From a bacterium (lineage in GTDB: Bacteria > Myxococcota_A > Bradymonadia > Bradymonadales > Bradymonadaceae): a stretch of DNA of 64,000 nucleotides. Numbering within the stretch: the stretch's first letter is position 1; each line of letters begins with the position of its first letter. The translations under genes were made by a program, and so were the position numbers. This document shows positions 44,501-54,148 of this stretch, in pieces. Below the pieces are notes generated by a model that saw only the letters and a program-made list of their open reading frames with translations, was not told the origin of the DNA and searched no databases. The DNA lies in contig JAUIBR010000027.1 in assembly GCA_030427705.1 (NCBI GenBank), positions 1-64,000 on the forward strand. The letters run 5' to 3'.

Positions 44501-47500
44501 GGGCTCGTTCATGCTCGGGCGAGCGTTCCAAAACGCTCTTGAACTTCTCGAAGGCATCGATAGGCGCGAACAGCTGTTCCGACAGGACCTCACCCGCCTT
44601 GACTTGGACGGCGTTCAGTTCGCTGACGCCTTCCGCAAAGTCACGTTTCACCTCAAGGATGTCCAAAAGCTCGGGCCATCGCTCTGCTTGCTCATACAGT
44701 CGAATCAAGGCGTCCACGGCCATGATGTCGTTCTCTTCAAGGTCAAGCAGGGCGCGGTAGCTGTCGATTGCAGCGTCAACGTCTTCTTGAATCTCGTCTT
44801 GGACCAATGCCAGCTTGCGCAACGCCGCTGACTTCTCGTCTGGATCATCGAGCAAGTTGACTTTGGTCATCAACAGCTCGCCAAGTCCATCCGTTTGGTT
44901 TGCTTCCTCGTAGAGATTCTCAAGCGCCAAAACGTGGTCGAGATTCGCCGGGTTCAACTCGTGAAGCCGTTCGTACGTGCCAATTCCCTCACCCACATGG
45001 GCAAGCACATCGACCTGAATCTGTGCGATGCGCATGAGTAGGCGCTCTTGGGCTTCTTGGTCGTAGATGGCGTCGACTCGTTTCTCGAGAACCAGAACCA
45101 ACGGTTTCCACAGCTCAAGTTCGCCGTACAGACGTTCCAGGTTCGCCAACGCTGCTTCGTTCGTTTGGTCGAGCTCGATGAGCTGTTGGTACGCGGAGAT
45201 GGCCGAATCACGATCCTTCAACGGACCCGCGAAGGTCTCGGCAACTGCGTTCAACAACGAGGCCTGCGTGTCGGGATCGTCAGTAAGCTCCAATCCATTG
45301 AGATAGATTGGAATCAAACGCTCCCACGCGCCCAATTCATGGGCCAACTCGTCAATGCGATTGCGGATGTCTCGAGACGTCGGCTCCAATTGGAAAGCTT
45401 GCGCGAGGAAGGACATCGCCTGTGACTTCTCTTCCTGATCGCCGCTTGCTTCAAGGACATCCGCTACTTCGAGCAAACCATTGACACGGCCGGGGACGTC
45501 TTCAATCAACAGCGCTTTTTGCTCGAGCACCGAGATAACCCGTTCGCGGTCGCGTTGTGGGTCATAATTGATCAGCAACAGGTCCAAGATCTGAAGTTGG
45601 TGGTCTCGCCAATCACCTTCACGCATCGAGAGGTCTCGGGCGAGCCCCTCAAGTGCGCGGCGTGACTCGTAGTGCGTTGGGTCAGTCGCGAGAATATCGC
45701 GGTAGAGCTCCAGTGCTTCATCGACCTGATCCAACTCGCCATCGAGCAATTGCGCCAGGAGGTAGCGTTGTTCGAGCACCTCATCCGGGTCGGTGTACGT
45801 GTCTGCCTGCATTCGGTAGAGGTCGGCCAGGTCGTGCCAACGTGCGGTCTGACGCAACAGACGACTGAGTGCGCGGTACGCGGCTCGGTCGTCCGGTTCC
45901 GAATCCAAGACCTGACGATAAACGTCGATCGCGCCGTCCTGGTCTTCAATCACATCTTCGTACAGCGAGGCCAGATTCTCTCGCCAGCCGCGTGCTTCGT
46001 CGGGATCGGTGGCGGCATCTGCACGTCGCATGTACAGGTCCGTGAGCGCGTCCCAGTCCCTTTGGCGGCTGTAAACACGCTCCAACGCGTCCAAGACGCC
46101 ATCGTGCATCGGAACAAGGAGCAACACTTCTTCGTAGATTTCTCGAGCCTTATCGAGGTCTTCGAGGCGTTCTTCGAAAATGTGTGCACGTTCGTTTGTG
46201 ATGTCCGCGCGAACTTCGTCGGAGATTTCGAAGTTGTCCGCCAAGATTTCGGCGTACAGGTTGCCCAGCGTCTCCCATTCGTTTCGACTTGCAGTTAGGC
46301 GCTCAAGCGAGCGTCGCGAGTCCTCGTCCGCCGGGTCCGCAACCACGATTCGCTGGTATGATTCAAACGCAAGGTCTTCATCGTCGAGTTGGTGATCAGC
46401 GATATCCGCCAATTCACGAAGCAGCATCACTTGATCCGCAGGATCGGATGCCGCTTTCGCGCGTGCACTTAGGCTGGCAGCCAACTTCTCCCAATTGGAT
46501 TGCTCTCGGTAGATCGGCTCGACGATCATTCCGATGTCCTGCGAGAACTCTGGGGCTGTCTCAAACATCGCTTCCAGCCGGTCAATCGCGGGTTGGTAGC
46601 CCGGACTAATCTCGAGCGACTCGCGGTAGTATTCCACCGCTTGGAATGGCGAATCCAAGTGTTCCGAACTCAGCTCACCGAGCTCCATCTTCGCCGCGAG
46701 CATTGAGTCATCATCTGATGCAACGGCGATAAACTGGTTCAAATGTGCCGACAGGTCTTCCCAGCGCTCCTGCGATCGGTATAGGCGGTTGATAGCGCCA
46801 TTGGCCGTCGGATCGACAGGGTCGAGCTCAATAATCCGGACGTAGGTCTCCGCGGCTGCGAATCCATCTTCCAGGAAGCTGTCCTGTATGTTCGCAATCC
46901 GCTGCAGCACGCCGACAGAATCCGGGCTCCCAGAACTCACCAGCACGTTGAACCGCTGTTCGAGAATCTCGATCAGGTCATGCCAACGCTCTTGTTCGGT
47001 GAGGATGCTCTCGATTGCGTCGAAGATAGACTCGTTTGTGTCGTCGATCGCGAGCGCTTCACGATAGTTCAGATACGCTTCGTTCACGTCGCCAATCTGA
47101 TCGCGATACAAGTTCGCCAATCGCATGCGGACATCGAGCATATCATCGGGGTCTTGGAGGTGGTCGAGGACCTCCGTGTAGACCTCCGCGAGTTTCGTCC
47201 AATTCGCGCTTCCGGCGATGAGGGAAATCAACTCATCGCGAATCTCCGTGTTCGCAGGCTCGAGCTGCCACGCTTGTGCGAAGGCGTCTACCGCATCCTC
47301 TTCGGATGCCAAGCCATCGCGCTGCACGATACCGATCTTGTAGAGGTAGAGGCTGCGGTCCGCTGGGTCCATGACCTTCTCTTGCAGTCGGTCATAGATG
47401 GCAACCAGGTCTTCCCATCGGTCTTCGTTTTGGTAGTGCTTCTCAAGGTCGCCAGCGATGGACTCAAGGTGAGTGTCGTCCTGTGCGAGCTTCTCAAGCG

Positions 47501-50500
47501 TCGCGATTGCCGCCGCATTTCCTGGCGAACGTTCAAGGACACCGCGGAAAAGCAGGACAGCTTCTTCGAACTCGAACAGTTCCGTCGCTAGAACCTCTCC
47601 GAGCTTCAATTCGGTCAAAAGCTGCTCTTCGTCGTCTTCCAACGCGCCAAGCTTGATGCGCAGGATTTCCGCGAGGTCGGAGTATTGAGCTTCCTGTCCA
47701 AACAGGCGTTCAAGTTGGTCGAGCGCGCGTCGTTCGACCGGATCGATCGTCAACACTTGTTGATATACATCGATGGCGCCGGGAACGTCGTCGAGTTGGT
47801 TTTCGCGCAGGACACCCAGCTTCTTCAGCGCTTTGACCTGTGCCTCACCGTCCATCATGACCTGCGACTTGCGAACCAAAATGTCCGCTAGGTCGACCCA
47901 GTTCTCGCCTTGTTCGTACAGGGTCTCCAGAGCGTCGATGGCATCCGTGGCATCGGGTTCTGTGTCTAGCAGTTCGCTATACGCATTGATCGCTTCTTCA
48001 GGGCGGTCGAGCAGGTCCTGCTCTAGAACCCCGATTCGTCGCAGTAGTTCTGGACGACGGTCAGGATCGGCGTAAAGAGCCTCGCGCTTCAAGATGTCTG
48101 CGAGGTCCTCAAACCGCTCCGTCTGCTGATACAGGTCTTCGAGGGCCTGCATCGACTCTTCGTCGGTGTCGTTTTCTTCCAACGCGCGTTCAAATGCGAC
48201 GATAGCTTCCTGTGGGCGCTCAAGACGTTCGACAAGCAGTTTGCCGACGCGCTTGAAAATCTCGACCGCCATGACGGGATCGGTCGATTCTTCGCCAGCT
48301 TCCGCAAGGATATCGATGACATCGTTGAACCGGTTTATCTGGTCGGCGAGGCTCTCAAGCAATAATCGGCGCTCAGCATCTTCAGGCTGAATGCGCACCG
48401 CCTCTGCGGTTGCCTCGAACGCACCTTCACGGTCATCCAGATTGGTCGACAGGATCGTCGAGAGTTCGTCGAGGAGTTGGACCTTCTCGAAGTCCCCATC
48501 CATTCCCGCAAGTTTGACGCGAAGCACATGGGCGATGCGTTCAAAGTTTGCATGTGAGCGATAGAGAGGCTCAGCGATTTGGACTAGTTCAACTCGCAGT
48601 TCAGCAAGCTCGGGGTCGCCTTCCATCTTCGCGTCCAGCTCCTCAAGGAGCGCGACGCAATCGTCGTCGTCGACGTTTTCGCTGAATACCTGACCGACCA
48701 CTTCAACAGCACCAACTGCGTCACTGAGCTCAGAGAAACGAAGCCGGGCGAGTTCTGTCAGGAGACTCTTTCGTCGATCCGGATCTGCGTTGATTTCACT
48801 CTGGTGAACCAGAAGGTCTGCAAGGTCGTGATAACGCTCTTCCTGGCGAAGCAGGCGGCGCAGACCATCCACAGCTTGGGCGTTGTCTTCCTCAATTGTC
48901 AGAAGTTTCTGCAGCGTCTCGATGGTCAGGGACGTATCCGCCAGCACATCGTCAGAAATCGACGCTGCAGCCAACAGGAGTTCAGTCCGTTCGGTGGGGT
49001 CGTCCAACAGGTCCGATTTCGCCATCAGAACTTCGACCAACTCGGCGTGCTTTCCAAGGTGGCGATACAGACGCTCCAAAGCCTCGATATGGGCCATGTC
49101 GAGCGGGTCATATTGGTAGAGTTGCTCCCACGCGGCGAGCGCCTCTTCCTTCATGTCGAGCTGGTATTCTCGAATCGCGGCGAGGTGACGCAGCAGGTCG
49201 AAGCGAGTCGCGCTCGCTGCAGAATCCTCGGGCGCAAAGCGCGTGAAGATTTCTTCGATCTCGGCCCAGCGATTTAGTTTCGCACCCAACTGCTCAAGGC
49301 GCAGCCAAATCTCGCTGCGCTCGGCGTCGAGCTCGAACTGGCGGCAGGCACGGTCGAATGCGGTCTCGATGTCTTCAAGATCTAGATAGATCGGGATGAG
49401 CTCATCCAGGATTTCTGCTTTCTCGAAGCGGTCGTCCGTCGCGCCGCGCCGCGCTTCCAGTGCACGTGCAAGCTGTCGGGGCCGGTCAGAATCTCGGAAG
49501 ATTGGCTCCAACATGAGCGCTGCTTCCTTCGCCTGTTCTTCCTCAGTCAGAAGGAACTCAACCGCCTCGATCGCGTCTTCATTCGTCGGGTCGCTCGCAA
49601 GCACCTCGCCGTAGCAACGAAGCGCTTCATGGAAGTCTTCGAGGTGTTCCCGGTAGACATTCCCGAGCTCAATCTGCGCGGCGTAGCGTTCTTCCGGCTC
49701 TCCGGTGGCCAACGCGGCGACCTCGCGCACGAGGTACTCAGCGACCTCTTCCCAGTTTCCATCGATGCGATGTAGTTCCCTGATTCCGCGCAGAGACGAG
49801 AGATGCTCCGAATCGATGTCGAGAATCTCGGCGTACGTGTCCCGCGCAGCGTCAGGTTCACCAAGTTCCGTACGTTGTACGTCCGCGATCTTGCTTAACT
49901 CGTCGATGACATCGCTACGCGTGGCGCCACGTTCCATCAAGACGTCGATCTGCGCGCGAAGCACGCCAACGCGCTTCGTACCCTGATCGCCTTCATTATA
50001 GAGGGCTTCAAGGTGGCCTAAGATCTCAAGGTCAGTTGGGTGTCGGTCTCGGAGACGTTCAAACAGGGTGGTTGCACCCTCAACATCCTCCAATTCGCGC
50101 CACTTGGTGAGGCCGGCGAACTGCCAAAGCGACTCTTGGGCGTGCTCGTCTTCGCTGTCATTCGCGATCTCTTCGACTGCGCCAACGACCACTTCAATCG
50201 TATCGATTTCACGGGCGATTTCGAGCGTTGCCTCAAGGTTTTCGGCGTTTGTCGGTTGCAGTCGAATGGCAGCGATCGAGCGAGCCAATGCCGCCGGCTG
50301 ATTCGCTCGAGAAAGTTCCAGATCACGCATTTGCGTAAGGAAATCGAAGCTCGCCTCGGGGTCGTCTTCGTGGTCCAACTGAACCTGGAGCATCGCGATG
50401 AGGTGCTCAATGTCTTCGACTTTTCGGTACCAGTCCGCGAGTTCTTTCGCGATTTCTGCGGGCGTGTCCGAACATTCGCACAGACTCTCGAGGCTGATGA

Positions 50501-53186
50501 TGACTTTGTCGTCGTCGTTCAATTCGTTTTCAGCGACACCAGCCATGGTGCGGTAGAGCGTGCGCTTGAGGTCAATATTGTCTGACGTTGCAGCGGCAGA
50601 ATCCAAGACCTCAAACAACTGTTCGAAAGCCTGTTTCTCTCGATACAGCACGATCAGTTCATCAAACTCACCATTGGCGATGTACGCGGAGCCAAGCTCC
50701 GAGAAGACTGCATCGTCGGTCGGGTCAATCTCGAGAGCCTCTTGCCAGATTCCGATGGCGCGATCGACCTGCGAGAGCTGGTCCATGTAGATGCCCGCCG
50801 CTTCACGAAGCGATGAGACCTGCTCTTCTTTGTCGGACGATTGCTCAGCTTTCATCATCAGAAGCTGGGCGAGTGCCTCGGGGTCAGATGAACGACGACG
50901 GAGTGTCTCGAGTTGCTCAATCGCGTCATGATCACTTGGGTCGAGCTCGAGGATTTCCTCAAGCAACGGCGTTAGCAGCTTGGGCTCCCGAACCTTTGAT
51001 TGCGCCAACTCCAGCGTTTCCCTGAGATGGGCCAGCTTTTCGTCGCCTTCGAGCGCATCGGCTTCTCGCCGCATCAACGCAAACAGTGACTCAAAGTCAC
51101 GTCGCTGCTCGTAGGTCGCCTTCAGCTCCGAGATGACGGCTTGGTTATCAGGGTCTAGCTCGATGATCCGTTCGAAGTAGGGGAGGGCCTGGCTCACGTT
51201 GCGCAGGTTGTCCTTCCAGATCGTGGCAACTTCCGTCAAAAGCTCGACCGCTCCGGCGATGTCCCCATCGTCCGCGCATTGGTTGGCGCGTTCTTCCAGA
51301 AGATGCGTGAGGTCGTTGTATCGCTTGTTTTCGGAGAGCAGCGCACGTAATGCGGCGAACGCATCCTGATCTTGCGGGTCTAGCTCGTGGATGGTCGTCA
51401 AAGTATTGATGACCATTAGGTCTAGCTGCAACTCATCGCGATACAGGTCGTTCATGCGCCGAAGCAGCGTAAGGCGCGTTTCGACGTCATCGTCGGAAAC
51501 TTCGGCAAGGTCGGACTTGAGGAGGTCGACCAACATTTGCCACTTCTGATTTTCTTCGTAGATGCGCTTCAGCTCATCGTGCGCAAGGTCGTTCGAGCCA
51601 TGCTGCCGGACGTAGCCTTTCCAGACGTCAATAGCTTTGTCCGGATTCTCCATTTGAACTTCGGACAATTCAGCCATTCTACGCGTGAGGTCCAATCGTT
51701 GGTCGTCGTCCTCGGCGTGTTGCTGTGCGGTCGAAAGGTGCTGGAACAGCTTCTTCCAGTCCTCGTTTCGCTCGTGATACTCGCAGTAGAAATCGAACAT
51801 GTCGGCGTCGTCGCTGTTGAGCAGACGAACACGTTTGAAGAAGTTCTCGGCCTTCTCGACGTCCTCTAAGTCCTTCCACCACAGGTTGGAGAGCATCACC
51901 ATCGCTTCAAGCTCACCGTCCTTCTTTCGAAGCGACTTGATGACGCCTTCGATGGTCTGCACGGCGATTTCAACATGTCCTTCATCCCGACACGCAGCGA
52001 CAAATGCGTTTAGCGTATCGACATTTGAAGGGTTCGCCTGGAACGCGGATTGGAGTTCATCAAGCCCTCCACTGATCGCTGGACCTTCTGGTTCTTCCTC
52101 AGCTTCAGGTTCTTCCTCAGCTTCAGGCTCTTCCTCAGCTTCTGGCTCTTCCTCAGCTTCGGGCTCTTCCTCAGCTTCGGGCTCTTCCTCGTCCGAGCGG
52201 TCACGCTCTTGTTCCAGAAGCTCCATCGCTTCTGAGACCTGCCCAATCTCGACCGTTTGTGGGTCGTCGTCTTCGATACCGACTGTCTCTGAGCCTTCTC
52301 CGTCGACGGCCACAGGCGGCATCACATCGACGCCTGCACCACCTTCTGCGGTCAGTTCGTGGTCGCGACCGATGAGGTGCAACAGTTCCGCATACAGATC
52401 GCGGATGGTTTCGTCGTCTGGGTCATAACCCCGAGCGATCTCCGCGTATGCTGCTGCCTGCTCAAGCGACCCGGCCTCGCGGCTCCGCTCCAGGAAGACG
52501 GCCTGCAACATTTGTTGCCCGGCCGCGGACGCTTCACCGTCTTCGAAAGACTGCTTGGCATCACGTACTACGTCCTGAATCACCCCAAAGATGGTCTGAC
52601 CTTCGCTGTAGAGGTCGAAGAGTTCGACGGCGAGCTCGTTGTTTTCGTCGAGGGTGACTGCGTCGTCCAGCAGTTCGAGTGCGGAGTCGAAGTCGCGCAT
52701 GTCATCACCGTAAATCTGCGCCTTCTTCGTAAGAATATCGGCGCGTTTCACGGGGTCTTTGTGGACCTTCATCTCGAGGTTGTACAAGACCATGATTCGC
52801 TGGAACTCGCCCATCTTCCGGTAGATCGAGCGTGCGCGATCGAGCGACGTGGTGTCGTCTTTGTTGGTCTTGAAGGCAAGTTGGTAGGCCTTCATCGCTT
52901 CGTCGCGATTGTCGAGGTACGACAGACACGCGTCTCCAATCGCGATGAGAAGGGCCCCTAATTGTGCTGGATCCTGTAAGCCGGCTGAAATCTCCCTCAG
53001 CTGACCAACCAGTTTGGCGCCGTATTCGGGGTCATCCCCCAAAAACTCGCGGCCGGTCTCATAGATGCGGACGAGGGACTGCCAGTCACCCTCCGCTACG
53101 AAAGAGGATTCCAGTGCGGAGAAAGCGTCCACGTCTGCGGGCTGCTTGTTCCACTGCGACTCTAGATCACGTGTGTCCGATGCCAC
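41565..53186 (-). CDS. Giant TPR-repeat protein (3873 aa)
   Basis: A single uninterrupted frame of 11.6 kb; start GTG at 53186 has AAGGAA about 9 bases upstream. There is no signal peptide and no membrane segment. Apart from a Glu/Pro-rich repeat at residues about 332-366, the protein is built of helical TPR-like hairpins. A characteristic module has the pattern AIDVYQQVLTIDP, then ALDQLERLFGQE, then YSDLAEILRIKL, and recurs about every 72 residues. This implies on the order of fifty double modules. Such superhelices are protein-protein scaffolds. It is highly acidic. It sits divergent from the tol operon, with 218 bases between, but a functional link is unproven. Confidence 0.93.
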   Translation of the reverse strand: MASDTRDLESQWNKQPADVDAFSALESSFVAEGDWQSLVRIYETGREFLGDDPEYGAKLVGQLREISAGLQDPAQLGALLIAIGDACLSYLDNRDEAMKAYQLAFKTNKDDTTSLDRARSIYRKMGEFQRIMVLYNLEMKVHKDPVKRADILTKKAQIYGDDMRDFDSALELLDDAVTLDENNELAVELFDLYSEGQTIFGVIQDVVRDAKQSFEDGEASAAGQQMLQAVFLERSREAGSLEQAAAYAEIARGYDPDDETIRDLYAELLHLIGRDHELTAEGGAGVDVMPPVAVDGEGSETVGIEDDDPQTVEIGQVSEAMELLEQERDRSDEEEPEAEEEPEAEEEPEAEEEPEAEEEPEAEEEPEGPAISGGLDELQSAFQANPSNVDTLNAFVAACRDEGHVEIAVQTIEGVIKSLRKKDGELEAMVMLSNLWWKDLEDVEKAENFFKRVRLLNSDDADMFDFYCEYHERNEDWKKLFQHLSTAQQHAEDDDQRLDLTRRMAELSEVQMENPDKAIDVWKGYVRQHGSNDLAHDELKRIYEENQKWQMLVDLLKSDLAEVSDDDVETRLTLLRRMNDLYRDELQLDLMVINTLTTIHELDPQDQDAFAALRALLSENKRYNDLTHLLEERANQCADDGDIAGAVELLTEVATIWKDNLRNVSQALPYFERIIELDPDNQAVISELKATYEQRRDFESLFALMRREADALEGDEKLAHLRETLELAQSKVREPKLLTPLLEEILELDPSDHDAIEQLETLRRRSSDPEALAQLLMMKAEQSSDKEEQVSSLREAAGIYMDQLSQVDRAIGIWQEALEIDPTDDAVFSELGSAYIANGEFDELIVLYREKQAFEQLFEVLDSAAATSDNIDLKRTLYRTMAGVAENELNDDDKVIISLESLCECSDTPAEIAKELADWYRKVEDIEHLIAMLQVQLDHEDDPEASFDFLTQMRDLELSRANQPAALARSIAAIRLQPTNAENLEATLEIAREIDTIEVVVGAVEEIANDSEDEHAQESLWQFAGLTKWRELEDVEGATTLFERLRDRHPTDLEILGHLEALYNEGDQGTKRVGVLRAQIDVLMERGATRSDVIDELSKIADVQRTELGEPDAARDTYAEILDIDSEHLSSLRGIRELHRIDGNWEEVAEYLVREVAALATGEPEERYAAQIELGNVYREHLEDFHEALRCYGEVLASDPTNEDAIEAVEFLLTEEEQAKEAALMLEPIFRDSDRPRQLARALEARRGATDDRFEKAEILDELIPIYLDLEDIETAFDRACRQFELDAERSEIWLRLEQLGAKLNRWAEIEEIFTRFAPEDSAASATRFDLLRHLAAIREYQLDMKEEALAAWEQLYQYDPLDMAHIEALERLYRHLGKHAELVEVLMAKSDLLDDPTERTELLLAAASISDDVLADTSLTIETLQKLLTIEEDNAQAVDGLRRLLRQEERYHDLADLLVHQSEINADPDRRKSLLTELARLRFSELSDAVGAVEVVGQVFSENVDDDDCVALLEELDAKMEGDPELAELRVELVQIAEPLYRSHANFERIAHVLRVKLAGMDGDFEKVQLLDELSTILSTNLDDREGAFEATAEAVRIQPEDAERRLLLESLADQINRFNDVIDILAEAGEESTDPVMAVEIFKRVGKLLVERLERPQEAIVAFERALEENDTDEESMQALEDLYQQTERFEDLADILKREALYADPDRRPELLRRIGVLEQDLLDRPEEAINAYSELLDTEPDATDAIDALETLYEQGENWVDLADILVRKSQVMMDGEAQVKALKKLGVLRENQLDDVPGAIDVYQQVLTIDPVERRALDQLERLFGQEAQYSDLAEILRIKLGALEDDEEQLLTELKLGEVLATELFEFEEAVLLFRGVLERSPGNAAAIATLEKLAQDDTHLESIAGDLEKHYQNEDRWEDLVAIYDRLQEKVMDPADRSLYLYKIGIVQRDGLASEEDAVDAFAQAWQLEPANTEIRDELISLIAGSANWTKLAEVYTEVLDHLQDPDDMLDVRMRLANLYRDQIGDVNEAYLNYREALAIDDTNESIFDAIESILTEQERWHDLIEILEQRFNVLVSSGSPDSVGVLQRIANIQDSFLEDGFAAAETYVRIIELDPVDPTANGAINRLYRSQERWEDLSAHLNQFIAVASDDDSMLAAKMELGELSSEHLDSPFQAVEYYRESLEISPGYQPAIDRLEAMFETAPEFSQDIGMIVEPIYREQSNWEKLAASLSARAKAASDPADQVMLLRELADIADHQLDDEDLAFESYQRIVVADPADEDSRRSLERLTASRNEWETLGNLYAEILADNFEISDEVRADITNERAHIFEERLEDLDKAREIYEEVLLLVPMHDGVLDALERVYSRQRDWDALTDLYMRRADAATDPDEARGWRENLASLYEDVIEDQDGAIDVYRQVLDSEPDDRAAYRALSRLLRQTARWHDLADLYRMQADTYTDPDEVLEQRYLLAQLLDGELDQVDEALELYRDILATDPTHYESRRALEGLARDLSMREGDWRDHQLQILDLLLINYDPQRDRERVISVLEQKALLIEDVPGRVNGLLEVADVLEASGDQEEKSQAMSFLAQAFQLEPTSRDIRNRIDELAHELGAWERLIPIYLNGLELTDDPDTQASLLNAVAETFAGPLKDRDSAISAYQQLIELDQTNEAALANLERLYGELELWKPLVLVLEKRVDAIYDQEAQERLLMRIAQIQVDVLAHVGEGIGTYERLHELNPANLDHVLALENLYEEANQTDGLGELLMTKVNLLDDPDEKSAALRKLALVQDEIQEDVDAAIDSYRALLDLEENDIMAVDALIRLYEQAERWPELLDILEVKRDFAEGVSELNAVQVKAGEVLSEQLFAPIDAFEKFKSVLERSPEHERARRAMLKMLENPDTQDAAASTLDSMYRSTGEWRELCELYEARIRNTQDPVARRELFGLMAQVQEEELQTAQMAFMTYGRAMSETPGDSTLQAELERLAEELNNPDELIAVYEDSLEVADDPDAQLKLHKRLGNLYMDFEENEEAIGHFEKAILIDEYDGGSLDALDKLYQITQQWEELRRVLEQELVIADPSRMNDVRYRLGYLFEVVLDDVASGLDQYRQIIVEEPSHAGAIDGLERVVEVKDFRLDVCELLEPIYLQNKSWEALTRILNLKLEVVDDALDKAHLYERIGRIEIEEFGRQEVGYAYLGRSLRADPSNRNVQAKLEELVEDTGLNEELLALYEDIVAELDDPTRIAELAVVAGRAASELAEFDRAIALFERVLEIDVENRDALNQLETIARHQSDSNALAAVLERKAEVLFDPDERRDALTELARVRASREEFELAIDAYRQALMTDESNIEIMNALVDLLEITEAYEELVELLLRLVQFVEDNDQRFNLFVRAGQYSRVLLKDNERAIDAYRQADAYAPNTPEVLIALTELYHAQENWADLRDVVIRRIDLADGEEEQLELIVSAATITYEKFGEVDRAIDLYQDAMHIDPTHPTVVAALDQLYQGEQRWQDLYNLYTTTSRLAASDPAQLADLQVRMAQIAEDNLGDRAKAMEHLTLVLDADPGHVKALSVLGDVYERDEDWKNLLSILERQIAASATSEERIDGHLRRAQIFEAKLEDYANAAGDFVKVIELEPLHDVALPALKSLYEGLNGWEQLYSMLDFEASYRPDEADKVALYLRMAEIAEDQLASPEKRIDALEKAYGLKPGDLDIVEPLLDAFIGGGMLDRAEPLLNSIIEQLKSERRMKDVVRFLHLKGKLAEQRGDVDEALGCYQDAHKVDASYIPNLLSLGKLIFLREDWDEALKIFQTLLLHQMNIPKDSDKVDVYYYLGMVRWHQGDARRAKDMFNRALNINPDHAPSRDAVSKL
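52091..52198 (-). repeat. In-frame 18-bp tandem repeat in the giant TPR gene
   Basis: Five near-identical 18-bp units start at 52091, 52109, 52127, 52145 and 52163, with a degenerate sixth at 52181. They encode the repeated hexapeptide EEPEAE. The unit is a multiple of three, so length changes would leave the frame intact. It forms an acidic hinge between the first TPR block and the rest. Confidence 0.85.
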
Positions 53187-53224
53187 TACCCAAGTTCCTT
53201 ACGATCAGGGATGAAGCACGTTTT

Positions 53225-53298
53225 ATGCGGCTTTAAACTGAATTTCGACGAAAGTCCGAAGACTGTATCATGCGGCAAACAAACGCGACAAGCCGCAT
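53225..53298. repeat. Three copies of ATGCGGC in the divergent tol/TPR promoter region
   Basis: ATGCGGC at 53225-53231 and 53270-53276, and the inverse GCCGCAT at 53292-53298. The last two form an inverted repeat with a 15-base gap. They lie between the giant TPR gene (minus) and tolQ (plus). This may be an operator shared by the two divergent units. No convincing -10/-35 pair was found here. Confidence 0.35.
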
Positions 53299-53404
53299 TG
53301 CGCCATCTTCCTTTACTCCGCAGCACGTGTTAAACGCGTAGCCGGTAATACTTTGGACAAACGAACCCCGTGGACGGGGTGTAAGGCTGCACAAGGACAG
53401 GCAG

Positions 53405-54139
53405 ATGTTCGATTCGGTTTGGGTTCAATTGGTGACTGCGCAGGCTGCAGCGCCTGAGGAAACACGCGGGATTCTCGAAATCCTGATGGACGCAAGCGGC
53501 GTCGTCATGGGCGTGATGATCTTGTTGCTCATTATGAGCCTCATCTCCTGGTACGTCATCGGCTTCAAGCTCATCTACATTCGACGGGCAAACCGTGAGT
53601 CCGCGCTGTTTTTGGACACGTTCTGGCAATCCAAACGGCTCGACGCCATCTTCCAATCGGCCGAGCAGTACACACGATCGCCGGTCGCGCAGGTGTTCAA
53701 AGCTGGCTACATCGAATTGACCAAGCTCAAGAATCAAGAGTCCGGCGAGACGGAAACGATGCAGACCCAACTGGGCGGCATTGAGAACGTGGAGCGTGCG
53801 TTGCGACGCGCAGCGTCCGCAGAGACCACTGAACTTGAGAGTTTGCTCCCATTCCTCGCAACCGTGGGCTCAAACGCCGTCTTCATCGGTCTGTTTGGAA
53901 CGGTCTGGGGAATTATGGTCGCGTTCGTCAACATTCAAGCAGCGGGTGCCGCCGGCCTTGATGTCGTCGCTGGCCCGATCGCTGAGGCGCTTATCGTCAC
54001 GGCTGTTGGTCTTGTGACCGCTATCCCTGCCGGTGTGGCTTACAACGCGTTTTTGAGCCGAATCCGAGTGATGGGAACGGAGATGGACAATTTCTCGGCG
54101 GACTTTTTGAACATCATCAAACGTCACTTCTTCAAGTAG
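53405..54139 (+). CDS. tolQ: TolQ proton channel (MotA/TolQ/ExbB)
   Basis: A 244-residue inner-membrane protein with three hydrophobic segments: VVMGVMILLLIMSLISWYV; LPFLATVGSNAVFIGLFGTV, with the GLFGTVWGIM motif; and GPIAEALIVTAVGLVTAIPA with AGVAYN. The last motif, with TolQ-specific ALIVTAVGL, and the position beside tolR, tolA and tolB point to TolQ rather than ExbB or MotA. With TolR it uses proton motive force to energise TolA, which maintains the outer membrane during division. Confidence 0.93.
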   Translation: MFDSVWVQLVTAQAAAPEETRGILEILMDASGVVMGVMILLLIMSLISWYVIGFKLIYIRRANRESALFLDTFWQSKRLDAIFQSAEQYTRSPVAQVFKAGYIELTKLKNQESGETETMQTQLGGIENVERALRRAASAETTELESLLPFLATVGSNAVFIGLFGTVWGIMVAFVNIQAAGAAGLDVVAGPIAEALIVTAVGLVTAIPAGVAYNAFLSRIRVMGTEMDNFSADFLNIIKRHFFK

Positions 54140-54148
54140 AGGCTAGGT

